A stretch of DNA of 38,931 bases from an uncultured Nitrosomonadales bacterium (GTDB taxonomy: Bacteria; Pseudomonadota; Gammaproteobacteria; Burkholderiales; Methylophilaceae), in assembly GCA_913058475.1 (NCBI GenBank), contig CAJXQA010000008.1:1-38931 (forward strand), in the 5' to 3' direction. The number at the start of each line of letters is the position of its first letter. Positions within the stretch are counted from its first letter, which is position 1. Under the pieces are notes generated by a model, which did not search any database, was not told the origin of the DNA, and saw only the letters and a list, made by a program, of their open reading frames with translations. This document shows, piece after piece, positions 17,469-25,806 of this stretch. Both the position numbers and the translations under genes were made by a program.

Positions 17469-18612
17469 TTGTGCAATTATTGGTGGTGGCCCAGTTGGGC
17501 TGGTATTTGCAATATTAAACCATGCTAGTAAAGTTAAAATTCAAATTTTTGAGTCTAAAAATCGTGGCGCCACTAACCAAGATAATAAAGCACTCGCACT
17601 CTCAAATGGAAGCCGACTTATTTTGGAGGAAATTGGAATTTGGGATCGATTAGACAAAAACATAACTAAGATAGAGAAAATACATACAAGTCAGGTTGGT
17701 TCTTTTGGTAGAACTTTATTGGATGCTGGAGAATTCAATGAAGAATCATTAGGATATATTATTTCCTACGGCGATCTAATGGCGGTCCTTCAGGAAGAGA
17801 TAGAATGCATAAGCAATATTATGACATTTTATGAAACAAAGGTTACTAAATGTATAGATGAAAAAGCTATACTCAATCTTTCATTAGAAACTAACAATAA
17901 AATAAAAAATCTGAAAAGTGAATTTGTTATCTTGGCTGATGGAGCTGCCGAAGATATTGAAGGGTTGGAGTTAAATAAAAAAATAAAACACTTCGATCAT
18001 ACTGCGATTGTAACTAAGGTATTGACTGAAATACCTCATCGTAATATTGCCTACGAAAGATTCACCTCAAATGGGCCTATTGCCTTATTACCCAATAGAA
18101 ACGATAAATTCTCATTAGTTTGGACAGGGCCAAGAAAATTTATAGAAAAGCTTGAACAATTGAATCAAGAAAGTTTTTTATCACAGCTTCATGAAAGCTT
18201 TGGCGACAGGGTTGGAAGCTTTCTAGAATGTGAGAAAAGAATCTCATTTGATTTAAAACAAACATATGTGGAAGTAATGCATTCAAATATTGTTGCTCTT
18301 GGAAATGCATCACAGACCATGCATCCCGTTGCTGGACAAGGCTTAAATACTGGATTAAGAGATGCTTACAAGCTTAATCAGTCTTTAATAGGTGGCTCAA
18401 AGATAAAAAGTTTAGAAGCTCTGCTTGATGAATATAAACATTCAAGAGCGGGCGAGCGAAAGAAAATACTTAATTTCACTGAAATGCTCGTAAAGAGCTT
18501 TTCGAATGATCTGGTAGGCCTAAAAAAAGTTAGAGGCTATGCGCTTTCTTTATTGGATATTACAAGACCTATCAAACAATCATTTGTCAGGAAGATGAGT
18601 TATGGTGAATGA
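17461..18612 (+). CDS. ubiH: Ubiquinone-biosynthesis FAD monooxygenase UbiH
   Basis: A 383-residue flavoprotein hydroxylase of the UbiH/Coq6 family. The Rossmann motif CAIIGGGPVGLV lies at residues 4-15, with an internal ILADGA. The FAD-ribityl motif reads ALGNASQTMHPVAGQGLN. The GN instead of GD in that motif is the form I recall for UbiH, and is why I assign UbiH to this one of the tandem pair. The family hydroxylates the quinone ring. I start it at the ATG at 17461, which overlaps pepP by 8 bases (ATGCCTGA). A TTG 12 bases upstream is possible but only adds four residues before the Rossmann strand. It overlaps the next hydroxylase by 11 bases. Confidence 0.88.
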   Translation: MPDCAIIGGGPVGLVFAILNHASKVKIQIFESKNRGATNQDNKALALSNGSRLILEEIGIWDRLDKNITKIEKIHTSQVGSFGRTLLDAGEFNEESLGYIISYGDLMAVLQEEIECISNIMTFYETKVTKCIDEKAILNLSLETNNKIKNLKSEFVILADGAAEDIEGLELNKKIKHFDHTAIVTKVLTEIPHRNIAYERFTSNGPIALLPNRNDKFSLVWTGPRKFIEKLEQLNQESFLSQLHESFGDRVGSFLECEKRISFDLKQTYVEVMHSNIVALGNASQTMHPVAGQGLNTGLRDAYKLNQSLIGGSKIKSLEALLDEYKHSRAGERKKILNFTEMLVKSFSNDLVGLKKVRGYALSLLDITRPIKQSFVRKMSYGE

Positions 18613-19741
18613 TATTCAAAAGAAAATTATTATAATAGGTGGTGGTTTAATCGGAGAGCTTCTGCATATTATGTTGAAATCAAAAGGTTTTGAAATCAAC
18701 CATTTTGCAAAAGTATCAAAAATAAAAAACAGAACTTTTGCGCTGTCTCCATCCTGTATCGACTGGCTAAGGTCACTTGGGTTTCCCTCATTATTTTTTG
18801 AGTCACTTAGCGAAATTAAAAGTATGAAAATTTTTGATAGTTCTATTAAAAATTCTGTCACCCTCAATGCAGAAGATGCTCAAAATCCTGCACTTGCTTA
18901 CATGGTAAATGAAAAAAATTTTAATGAAGCGATAAAAAAAACATTGAATAATGAAAAAAATTTCAAAAAATTATCTAATGATTTTGAGATTAAAAAAGAA
19001 CAAGAGCAAGCAATTTTAAAGCTACACAATGAAGAACATAAAGCATCGATCATAATTGCATGTGATGGCGCTAATTCAATGGTCAGAGAAAAAATATCAA
19101 TCAATTCATTAAAGCATGATTTTAAGCAGACAGCTCTATCATTTGAGCTTAAAGTTAAATCTGAAATACAGAAGCAAGCAGTGCAATTTTTTTTAAAAGA
19201 TAGTATTTTAGCAGTGCTACCGATTAGAAAAGGATTGGTTTCAATTGTATGGTCATGCGATAACCAATTCTTTGAAAAACTTAATAACCTTGATGATAAA
19301 TCTATTGAAAATAAATTAAATCTAGTTATTGGTAATTATTATAAAGACATAAAAATTGCTTCACAAAAAGAATCTTTCCCACTTTTTATGAACAGTGTAG
19401 AGAGTATTTTTAAGGATCGCGTTTTGCTTATTGGAGATGCAGCCCACTTTATTCATCCTATGGCAGGACAAGGTTTAAATTTAGGTATAAGGGATATTAT
19501 TTCCTTAGAAAAAAATATAGATAAAAAAGATTATATGGACATTGGTTTGAGAGGTTTTCTGCGTAAATACGAGAGAACAAGAAAAGAAGATGTAAGTCAG
19601 ATAGGGTTTTTAACTCTCGGTCTTAATTGGATTTTCTCAAAAAAATCATCTATTGTGATTGGTGTCATTGCAAAAGGAATGGGTTTGCTTGATAAATCAA
19701 AATTTATAAAACAACAACTTATTAAAAAGGCTATTTCATGA
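18602..19741 (+). CDS. Second UbiH/UbiF/UbiI-family ubiquinone hydroxylase
   Basis: A 379-residue FAD monooxygenase, paralogous to the gene before it. KIIIIGGGLIGELL opens the Rossmann fold, NRTFALSPSCIDWLRSLG is the family segment after it, ACDGANSMVR is the internal DG motif, and LIGDAAHFIHPMAGQGLNLGIRD is the FAD motif. The GDAAH form matches UbiF or UbiI better than UbiH. It should hydroxylate a different ring position of the ubiquinone precursor, but I cannot tell C5 (UbiI) from C6 (UbiF) from sequence alone. Overlaps of 11 bases with ubiH and 4 with dsbC indicate one operon. Confidence 0.85.
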   Translation: MVNDIQKKIIIIGGGLIGELLHIMLKSKGFEINHFAKVSKIKNRTFALSPSCIDWLRSLGFPSLFFESLSEIKSMKIFDSSIKNSVTLNAEDAQNPALAYMVNEKNFNEAIKKTLNNEKNFKKLSNDFEIKKEQEQAILKLHNEEHKASIIIACDGANSMVREKISINSLKHDFKQTALSFELKVKSEIQKQAVQFFLKDSILAVLPIRKGLVSIVWSCDNQFFEKLNNLDDKSIENKLNLVIGNYYKDIKIASQKESFPLFMNSVESIFKDRVLLIGDAAHFIHPMAGQGLNLGIRDIISLEKNIDKKDYMDIGLRGFLRKYERTRKEDVSQIGFLTLGLNWIFSKKSSIVIGVIAKGMGLLDKSKFIKQQLIKKAIS

Positions 19742-20436
19742 TTAAAATTGCTCTAATAATTTTTTTAACTTTTATCAATTTAAACGTTATGTCGGGTGAG
19801 AAAGAATTGAGAGAAATTATTAAAAAAACCTACCCTGAATTAATGATTAAAAGTATTCAAAAAACAAACTTTAATGACCTTTATGAAATTTTTATTGGAG
19901 GACAAATAATTTACAGTGATGAAGACTTTAACTTTTTAATTGTGGAGGGTAGGTTGGTTGATCCAAAAACAAAAATAGATTTAACCTCAGCAAGACTCGA
20001 AGAATTAAATAAAGTAGATTTTGACAGCTTGCCTTTTAAAAATGCAATCAAAGAGGAAAGAGGTGATGGAAGTCGTCGAATCGCAGTATTTTCTGACGTA
20101 GATTGCCCATTTTGCAGAAAGCTGGAGAAAGAAACTATATCTAAATTAAAAGACGTAACCATTTATACCTTTTTATACCCTTTAGCTATCCATCCTGACG
20201 CAATGAATAAGTCAAAAAAAATATGGTGTTCAGAAAATAAAATAATTGCCTGGAATAATTACATGCTCAAAAATACACTTCCTAAAAATGATGGTAATTG
20301 TGACACGCCAATTGAAGCAAATTTAAAGCTTGCCAAGAAACTTGGTATATCTTCGACCCCTACTATCATCGTATCTAGTGGTAAAAGAATTGAGGGAGCT
20401 TTACCTTATGAGGATTTCAAAAAATATATAGAATAA
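19738..20436 (+). CDS. dsbC: Periplasmic thiol:disulfide interchange protein DsbC
   Basis: A 232-residue exported thioredoxin-fold protein. A hydrophobic signal covers about residues 2-19. The N-terminal dimerisation domain (about 21-85: LYEIFIGGQIIYSDEDFNFLIVEG) is typical of DsbC/DsbG. The catalytic motif is CPFC at 123-126, the structural disulfide cysteines are probably Cys164 and Cys188, and the cis-proline loop is STPT near 206-209. DsbC isomerises wrong disulfides in the periplasm. It starts in an ATGA overlap with the preceding hydroxylase. lptD in the same window carries a single potential disulfide and is a plausible client. Confidence 0.92.
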   Translation: MIKIALIIFLTFINLNVMSGEKELREIIKKTYPELMIKSIQKTNFNDLYEIFIGGQIIYSDEDFNFLIVEGRLVDPKTKIDLTSARLEELNKVDFDSLPFKNAIKEERGDGSRRIAVFSDVDCPFCRKLEKETISKLKDVTIYTFLYPLAIHPDAMNKSKKIWCSENKIIAWNNYMLKNTLPKNDGNCDTPIEANLKLAKKLGISSTPTIIVSSGKRIEGALPYEDFKKYIE

Positions 20437-20453
20437 TTTTTTTGTAAAATGGC

Positions 20454-20482
20454 TTGACTTTTATTCTACACAGGAGTTAAAT
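20454..20482 (+). promoter_or_regulatory. Predicted sigma-70 promoter of the cold-shock gene
   Basis: TTGACT at 20454-20459 and TTAAAT at 20477-20482 are separated by 17 bases, a good -35 and a moderate -10. Transcription would start near 20489, giving a leader of about 110 bases before the csp ATG, the long leader typical of cold-shock mRNAs. It lies just after the dsbC stop at 20436. Confidence 0.6.
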
Positions 20483-20559
20483 TCGGTTCAGGTGTTTGGT
20501 TTATTCGTATCAGTCGTTCTTCTAGGTTTACAATCTACAGACAACATATACAGTAAGCG

Positions 20560-20592
20560 ATTCTTTAGGGGCCCCCCAAATTTGTAAAGGAT
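20560..20592 (+). promoter_or_regulatory. Leader stem that can mask the csp Shine-Dalgarno
   Basis: ATTCTTTA at 20560-20567 can pair with TAAAGGAT at 20585-20592 as an 8-bp stem with one G-U pair. The 3' arm contains the Shine-Dalgarno AAGGA (20587-20591), 9 bases before the ATG. The loop holds the run GGGGCCCCCC (20568-20577), which is striking in DNA this AT-rich and could add a small inner stem. I infer a temperature- or protein-responsive switch; nothing here proves it. Confidence 0.45.
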
Positions 20593-20600
20593 GTATCGTA

Positions 20601-20807
20601 ATGGCAACAGGAACAGTTAAATGGTTTAATGATTCAAAAGGTTTTGGTTTTATCACTCCAGATGATGGCGGTGATGATTTATTTGCTCACTTTTCAGCAA
20701 TTGTTGAAGAAGGGTACAAAAGTTTGAAAGAAGGTTCTCGTGTGACTTTTGAAGTAACTGAAGGTCCTAAGGGTAAGCAAGCTTCAAATATCCAAAAAGC
20801 TGACTAG
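20601..20807 (+). CDS. CspA-family cold-shock protein
   Basis: A 68-residue single OB-fold protein that binds single-stranded RNA and DNA and acts as an RNA chaperone. [18 protein letters not shown] carries RNP1 (KGFGFI) and DLFAHF is RNP2. The tail [14 protein letters not shown] is standard. It is monocistronic: own promoter and leader upstream, a clear hairpin terminator right after the stop. The Shine-Dalgarno AAGGA lies 9 bases from the ATG. Whether it is cold-induced or constitutive cannot be read from the protein, but the long leader favours regulated translation. Confidence 0.96.
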   Translation: MATGTVKWFNDSKGFGFITPDDGGDDLFAHFSAIVEEGYKSLKEGSRVTFEVTEGPKGKQASNIQKAD

Positions 20808-20812
20808 TAAAC

Positions 20813-20837
20813 AAAGGGTTCCTCGGAACCTTTTTTT
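20813..20837 (+). terminator. Intrinsic terminator after the cold-shock gene
   Basis: GGTTCC (20817-20822) and GGAACC (20825-20830) form the hairpin, followed by seven T (20831-20837). It begins 10 bases after the csp stop. The last T residues are part of the icd stop codon on the other strand, so the same hairpin also sits at the end of icd. In that direction the following tract is only partly T-rich. Confidence 0.85.
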
Positions 20838-22098
20838 ACATATTTGCAATAATTTCTGTTGCAAAGTCGGAAGTTGATAGCGCTTCACAACCATTAATTT
20901 GGGATGAAAGGTCTATCGTAAATTTGTTTTCTTTTAGAGTTTTCTCAAAGGCTCCAGATATTACGTAAGAAGCTTCTGTCCATCCAATATATTCGAGCAT
21001 CATTTGTGCTGATAGTATTAATGAGCTTGGGTTAGCTATATTTTTCCCTGCTATATTTGGTGCAGTTCCATGTGTAGCCTCAAATATACTTGCTCTATCT
21101 GACATGTTCGCTCCAGGTGAAATGCCTATTCCACCTACCTGTGCTGCTAATGCATCAGAAGCATAATCACCATTAAGATTCAAAGTAGCGACTACATCAT
21201 GGTCTTTGGGATTAAGTAAAACTTCTTGAAGAAAAGCATCAGTAATCATATCTTTAATAACAATTTTTTTGTTGATAGCATCTATTTTTTGATTAGTTGG
21301 TATTTCGTAAAAACCAAGATCATTTTCTTTTGCATTGAATTCGTTTTTTGCTACCTCATAACCCCATTCTTTAAATCCACCCTCAGTAAATTTCATGATA
21401 TTACCTTTGTGAACGAGTGTGACAGATTTACGATTATTATTAATTGCGTATTCAATCGCTTTACGAATTAGTCTTTGACTTCCTTCCTTCGAAACTGGCT
21501 TTATTCCAATAGCAGCGGAATCAGGGAAGCGTATTTTGTTTTTATCACCAAACTCATCAAGTAACTCTATAATTTTTTTTGCTTTCTCTGATGAGGCTGC
21601 ATACTCTATACCAGCATAAATATCTTCTGTGTTCTCTCTAAAAATTACCATGTTCACATTATGAGGATTTTTAACTGGGCTTGGAACACCTTGATAATAT
21701 CTTATAGGTCTTAGGCATACGTATAAATCAAGTGACTGCCTTAGTGCAACATTTAGCGAGCGAATACCACCCCCGACAGGTGTAGCTAATGGACCCTTGA
21801 TGGAGACAACAAATGATTTCAATGCATCAATGGTCTCATCAGGCAGATAGATTCCCTCTCCATAGATGGTAGTGGCTTTTTCTCCAGCAAATACTTCCAT
21901 CCAAGCAATTTTTTTGCTATTTCCATATGCTTTTAAGATAGCTCTATCGACGACTGCTTGCATTGCAGGTGTAATATCGCTTCCAATGCCATCTCCACAT
22001 ATAAACGGAATAATTGGATTATTAGGAACATTCAATTTTAGGTTAGAATTAACACTTATTTTTTCCCCATCAAGAGGGATACTAATTTTGCTTTCCAT
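20836..22098 (-). CDS. icd: Isocitrate dehydrogenase, probably NAD-dependent
   Basis: A 420-residue homodimer-type isocitrate dehydrogenase that oxidatively decarboxylates isocitrate to 2-oxoglutarate. The substrate site is intact: [24 protein letters not shown] places Ser114, Arg120 and Arg130 (E. coli Ser113, Arg119, Arg129). The coenzyme pocket differs from the NADP enzyme. At the E. coli positions Lys344, Tyr345, Val351, Tyr391 and Arg395 this protein has Asn348, Ile349, Ala355, Ile395 and Ser399. Ile, Ala and Ser at three of these are the residues of NAD-type enzymes, so I predict NAD preference. AAGGA precedes the ATG. Only 26 bases separate it from divergent rluE. Confidence 0.93.
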   Translation of the reverse strand: MESKISIPLDGEKISVNSNLKLNVPNNPIIPFICGDGIGSDITPAMQAVVDRAILKAYGNSKKIAWMEVFAGEKATTIYGEGIYLPDETIDALKSFVVSIKGPLATPVGGGIRSLNVALRQSLDLYVCLRPIRYYQGVPSPVKNPHNVNMVIFRENTEDIYAGIEYAASSEKAKKIIELLDEFGDKNKIRFPDSAAIGIKPVSKEGSQRLIRKAIEYAINNNRKSVTLVHKGNIMKFTEGGFKEWGYEVAKNEFNAKENDLGFYEIPTNQKIDAINKKIVIKDMITDAFLQEVLLNPKDHDVVATLNLNGDYASDALAAQVGGIGISPGANMSDRASIFEATHGTAPNIAGKNIANPSSLILSAQMMLEYIGWTEASYVISGAFEKTLKENKFTIDLSSQINGCEALSTSDFATEIIANM

Positions 22099-22124
22099 TC
22101 TTTTTCCTTAATGCTTAAAATTTT

Positions 22125-22658
22125 ATGTTGATCTTATTTAATAAACCTTATGGTGTTATCAGTCAGTTTTCAAAACATGAAAAGTATTCAACACTTAAGG
22201 ACTTCATACCCCATCAAAATATTTACCCTGCAGGAAGATTAGATACTGATAGTGAAGGCCTCCTTATTTTAACTGACAATGGCGCTTTTCAGAATAAAAT
22301 ATCGAGTCCTAGCAATAATGTTTTTAAAACTTACTTAGTTCAGGTTGAGAATATTCCAAACAATGATGATATAGATAAATTAAGGAAGGGAGTTTTAATT
22401 AAGGGTGAGTACACAAAGCTTGCAAAGGTAAAAAAAATTGATGAACCAAATGTGTGGCAGAGAAACCCTCCAATTAGAAAAAGAAAACTCATACCCACTT
22501 CATGGTTAGAAATTAAAATTTCAGAAGGAAAAAATAGACAGGTGAGACGAATGACAGCAACTATTTCTTACCCAACACTTCGCCTAATTAGGACGGAAAT
22601 TGGTGAATTTAATATCAGTGATATTAAGCCAGGCCAATTTTCTATTATCGAAAGGTAA
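22125..22658 (+). CDS. rluE: 23S rRNA pseudouridine synthase RluE-type
   Basis: A 177-residue RsuA-family pseudouridine synthase without an N-terminal S4 domain, the compact form of RluE, which modifies U2457 in 23S rRNA in E. coli. LILFNKPYGVISQFS opens the catalytic domain. GRLDTDSEGLLILT at 37-50 contains the catalytic Asp40. GKNRQVRRM near 146-154 is the family C-terminal motif. No good Shine-Dalgarno precedes the ATG. The promoter must lie within or very near the icd start because only 26 bases separate the divergent genes. Confidence 0.9.
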   Translation: MLILFNKPYGVISQFSKHEKYSTLKDFIPHQNIYPAGRLDTDSEGLLILTDNGAFQNKISSPSNNVFKTYLVQVENIPNNDDIDKLRKGVLIKGEYTKLAKVKKIDEPNVWQRNPPIRKRKLIPTSWLEIKISEGKNRQVRRMTATISYPTLRLIRTEIGEFNISDIKPGQFSIIER

Positions 22659-22681
22659 TTTTTTTTTAAATATGATCCAAA

Positions 22682-22690
22682 TGATATAAT
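22682..22690 (+). promoter_or_regulatory. Candidate extended -10 promoter for aroC
   Basis: TGATATAAT is a perfect extended -10, identical to the element upstream of adk. A start point near 22697 would leave a leader of about 25 bases to the aroC ATG at 22722. No clear -35 is seen (a T-run lies there). The 63-base rluE-aroC gap otherwise holds only AT-rich sequence. Confidence 0.45.
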
Positions 22691-22721
22691 CATTAATTAA
22701 TAAACTAAGTTAATTTAAAAT

Positions 22722-23810
22722 ATGTCAGGAAATACTTTTGGACAAATCTTTACTCTGACCTCATTTGGTGAGTCGCATGGCCCAGCAATTGGAGGCGTTA
22801 TTGATGGTTGCCCTCCTGGAATGGAGCTCAATGAATCAGATATTCAAATTGATCTGGATAGAAGAAAGCCCGGAACTTCCAAATTCGTTACCCAGAGAAA
22901 AGAAGATGACTCTGTTGAAATTTTATCCGGCGTATTTGAGGGTTTAACAACTGGGGCGCCTATTGGATTGATCATAAGAAATAAGGACCAAAGAAGTCAA
23001 GATTACTCAAAAATACAAGAGGTTTTTCGACCAGGACATGCTGATATTACCTATCTTAATAAGTACGGCATTCGTGATTTTAGAGGTGGAGGTAGATCAA
23101 GCGCTAGAGAGACTGCAATTAGAGTTGCAGGAGGTGCAATTGCTAAGAAGTGGTTAAAAGAAAATAGAGGTATTGAGGTTATGGGCTACCTTAAACAATT
23201 AGGTGAAATTGATATCCCATTTGAAAATTGGGAAATTGTTAATAAAAATCCTTTTTTTGCCCCAAGTGAATCAATCTTAAAAGATCTTGAAGTTTATCTT
23301 AACGATATTCGAGCAGATAAAAATTCTGTTGGAGCAAATATCTTTGTATGTGCCAAAAATATGCCTATAGGCTTAGGTGAGCCAGTATTTTCAAGACTTG
23401 ACGCAGATATTGCATCAGCGATGATGAGTATTAATGCAACTAAAGGTGTTGAAATTGGAGCTGGTTTTGGAAGTGTCAAACAAAAGGGTACTCAGCATAG
23501 TGATGAGATGAGCTCTAAGGGTTTTAAATCAAATAATGCTGGAGGTGTATTGGGTGGCATATCAACTGGACAGGATATTGAGGTCAATGTAGCTTTTAAA
23601 CCAACCTCAAGCATTCCACAAGATAGACATTCCATTGATACTAAGGGCAATGAGGTTGATATGAAAACGACTGGGCGTCATGATCCATGTGTCGCAATTA
23701 GGGCTGTACCAATCGTTGAAGCAATGCTTTCTTTAGTAATTATTGATCATGTTTTAAGGGATAGAGCACAAAATGCTGATGTAGAAAGAAATAACCCTTT
23801 TTCAGTGTGA
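22722..23810 (+). CDS. aroC: Chorismate synthase
   Basis: A 362-residue FMN-dependent enzyme that makes chorismate from EPSP, the last shikimate step. The three signatures are visible: [18 protein letters not shown] at residues 17-34, [29 protein letters not shown] at about 106-135 and the C-terminal [20 protein letters not shown] near 316-335. The length is normal. The last codons overlap the start of the MFS transporter by 4 bases (GTGA), so the two genes are co-transcribed. A likely promoter lies just upstream at 22682-22690. Confidence 0.97.
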   Translation: MSGNTFGQIFTLTSFGESHGPAIGGVIDGCPPGMELNESDIQIDLDRRKPGTSKFVTQRKEDDSVEILSGVFEGLTTGAPIGLIIRNKDQRSQDYSKIQEVFRPGHADITYLNKYGIRDFRGGGRSSARETAIRVAGGAIAKKWLKENRGIEVMGYLKQLGEIDIPFENWEIVNKNPFFAPSESILKDLEVYLNDIRADKNSVGANIFVCAKNMPIGLGEPVFSRLDADIASAMMSINATKGVEIGAGFGSVKQKGTQHSDEMSSKGFKSNNAGGVLGGISTGQDIEVNVAFKPTSSIPQDRHSIDTKGNEVDMKTTGRHDPCVAIRAVPIVEAMLSLVIIDHVLRDRAQNADVERNNPFSV

Positions 23811-24970
23811 CCCCATTTTTTTATACCCGCCTTTCTAGCTTCTACTTTTTTTATTATTTTTTTGTAGGTCTTTTTGTTCCTTATTGGGGAATTTATTTAA
23901 AGTCACTGTCATTTAACGCATTACAAATTGGCGCTTTACTTTCATTATTTCAGATCAGTAGAATTTTTGCCCCTAATGTCTTAGGATGGGTTGCAGATCA
24001 ATCTGGTGAGTATATAAAGTGGATTAAGGTATCATCCTTTTTTGGATTTATCATTTTTATGGGTATCTTTTGGTCAAATACCTTTATAAATATTTTTATT
24101 GTTATGATGGCAATGAGTATATTTACTAGCTCAACCCTACCTCTTGCTGAATCCCTTACGTTATCTCACTTAAAGGCGAATAAGGCTGATTCAAAATACA
24201 GCCATATAAGATTATGGGGCTCAATTGGATTTATTGTTGCCGCGCTATTATTAGGCGTCATGATTGACTCTTATGGAGAGCGATCATTGATATATGCGTT
24301 ATTAATAACGCAATTTGTAATTTTTCTATTGGCTTTTGTTCTTCCCCCAAAAAAGGTAATTTTCACTAAAAATATTAAAAGATCGATATGGCCAATACTG
24401 AAGCAAAGAGAGGTAATTGTATTGCTTTTAAGTTGCGCTTTAATGGTTTCATCACATGGGTTACTTTATAATTTTTACTCAATATTTTTAGAAGAGCAGG
24501 GTTATTCTGGAGTATCAATAGGTCTGCTTTGGTCAGTGGGCGTAGTATTTGAAATATTAATTTTCTTACTTATGCCAAAAATATTGAGTAAATTTACTCT
24601 TAAGGCGGTGCTTTTAATAAGCCTAGGTTTTGCGGTTATCCGATTTTTTTTAATTGGCGCATATGTGGACTCAGTAGTAGTCCTAATACTTGCCCAAATA
24701 ATGCATGCGGCAACTTTTGGCAGTTTTCATGTTGCGTCAATTCAATTGATTGCTCACTTCTTTTATGACGAGCATCAAGCTCGAGGACAATCGCTATATA
24801 ACAGTATTACTTATGGCGTAGGGGGAGCAATTGGAGGGTTAGGTGGCGGCTATATGATTGAGTATAGCGGAATGGCAAATACATTTATGATTTCCGCTAT
24901 CCTTCCATTTATTGGGTTTTTTGTACTTATGTTAGGTTTAAAAACTAAATTTAAGGCGGAGTTAAAATAA
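23807..24970 (+). CDS. MFS transporter (HcaT/LacY-like group)
   Basis: A 387-residue integral inner-membrane protein with about 12 hydrophobic segments in two halves. The N-terminus [23 protein letters not shown] followed by [25 protein letters not shown] resembles the MFS_1-like group that contains HcaT (3-phenylpropionate) and nucleoside/proton symporters. [17 protein letters not shown] is the matching helix-4/5 signature. It starts with GTG in a GTGA overlap with the aroC stop. The substrate is unknown; coupling to aroC hints at an aromatic compound, but this is weak inference. It ends 1 base before the convergent folE2 stop. Confidence 0.8.
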   Translation: MTPFFYTRLSSFYFFYYFFVGLFVPYWGIYLKSLSFNALQIGALLSLFQISRIFAPNVLGWVADQSGEYIKWIKVSSFFGFIIFMGIFWSNTFINIFIVMMAMSIFTSSTLPLAESLTLSHLKANKADSKYSHIRLWGSIGFIVAALLLGVMIDSYGERSLIYALLITQFVIFLLAFVLPPKKVIFTKNIKRSIWPILKQREVIVLLLSCALMVSSHGLLYNFYSIFLEEQGYSGVSIGLLWSVGVVFEILIFLLMPKILSKFTLKAVLLISLGFAVIRFFLIGAYVDSVVVLILAQIMHAATFGSFHVASIQLIAHFFYDEHQARGQSLYNSITYGVGGAIGGLGGGYMIEYSGMANTFMISAILPFIGFFVLMLGLKTKFKAELK

Positions 24971-24971
24971 A

Positions 24972-25763
24972 TTAGCTTTTAATGAGAGCGTAAGCAGAAT
25001 GGTTATGTATTGACTCAAAATTTTCAGACTCAACAACGAAAGAATTAATTCTTTTATCATTTTTTAATTCAGTAGCAATGTCACGAACCATGTCCTCAAC
25101 AAATTTTGGGTTATCGTAAGCTCTCTCCGTAACAAATTTTTCATCCGGTCTTTTAAGAAGACCATACAGTTCACATGATGCTTGTTTCTCAACAACATCA
25201 ATAATTTCTTCTATCCAAACAAATTCACTTGCTTGAATGGTTACGGTTACATGTGATCTTTGGTTATGTGCTCCATATTCCGAAATACTTTTTGAACATG
25301 GGCAAAGACTCGTTACAGGTACAACCACCTTTGTAGAGTTTTTATATACTCCGTCATTAATTTCACCTATGAACGTCACCTCATAATCTAACAAACTTTT
25401 AACTTTTGATACTGGTGCAGACTTATTAATGAAATATGGAAAATTCATATATAAATTGCATGATTTTGACTCTAATCTATCAAGCATTGCTCTGAGAATG
25501 CTTTCAAAAGACTCAACTGATATCTCTTTATTATTTTCGTTGAGAATTTCAACGAAGCGAGACATATGTGTCCCTTTAAAATTATGAGGTAGTTGAACAT
25601 ACATATCAAAGTTTGCAATTGTATGCTGTGCACCACTAGATTTATCCTTTACAACGATAGGGTGCTTGATAGATTTAATACCTACCTGGTCAATATCAAG
25701 ATGTCTTTTATCGACTATGTTTTGTACATCTTCAATTAATTCTGGTGTAGTAGGTCTATTCAT
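24972..25763 (-). CDS. folE2: GTP cyclohydrolase FolE2 (type IB)
   Basis: A 263-residue enzyme of the COG1469 family. It converts GTP to 7,8-dihydroneopterin triphosphate for folate and queuosine. [19 protein letters not shown] gives the conserved Cys154 and His166, and RPDEKF gives Glu208. Their spacing equals the Cys147, His159 and Glu201 metal site of the Neisseria FolE2. [18 protein letters not shown] is the family N-terminal segment. FolE2 works with several divalent metals and often serves where zinc is short. It lies 43 bases downstream of dxs on the same strand, and TATAAT at 25788-25793 (minus strand) might give it a separate start. Confidence 0.94.
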   Translation of the reverse strand: MNRPTTPELIEDVQNIVDKRHLDIDQVGIKSIKHPIVVKDKSSGAQHTIANFDMYVQLPHNFKGTHMSRFVEILNENNKEISVESFESILRAMLDRLESKSCNLYMNFPYFINKSAPVSKVKSLLDYEVTFIGEINDGVYKNSTKVVVPVTSLCPCSKSISEYGAHNQRSHVTVTIQASEFVWIEEIIDVVEKQASCELYGLLKRPDEKFVTERAYDNPKFVEDMVRDIATELKNDKRINSFVVESENFESIHNHSAYALIKS

Positions 25764-25806
25764 GGGTATATTTAATGTTCTATAAAAATTATATGATATG
25801 TTAGCA

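Noticed and set aside
22641-22669. Possible terminator after rluE (T-run at 22659-22667)
   Set aside because: Only a 4-bp TTTC/GAAA stem precedes the T-run, too weak to call.
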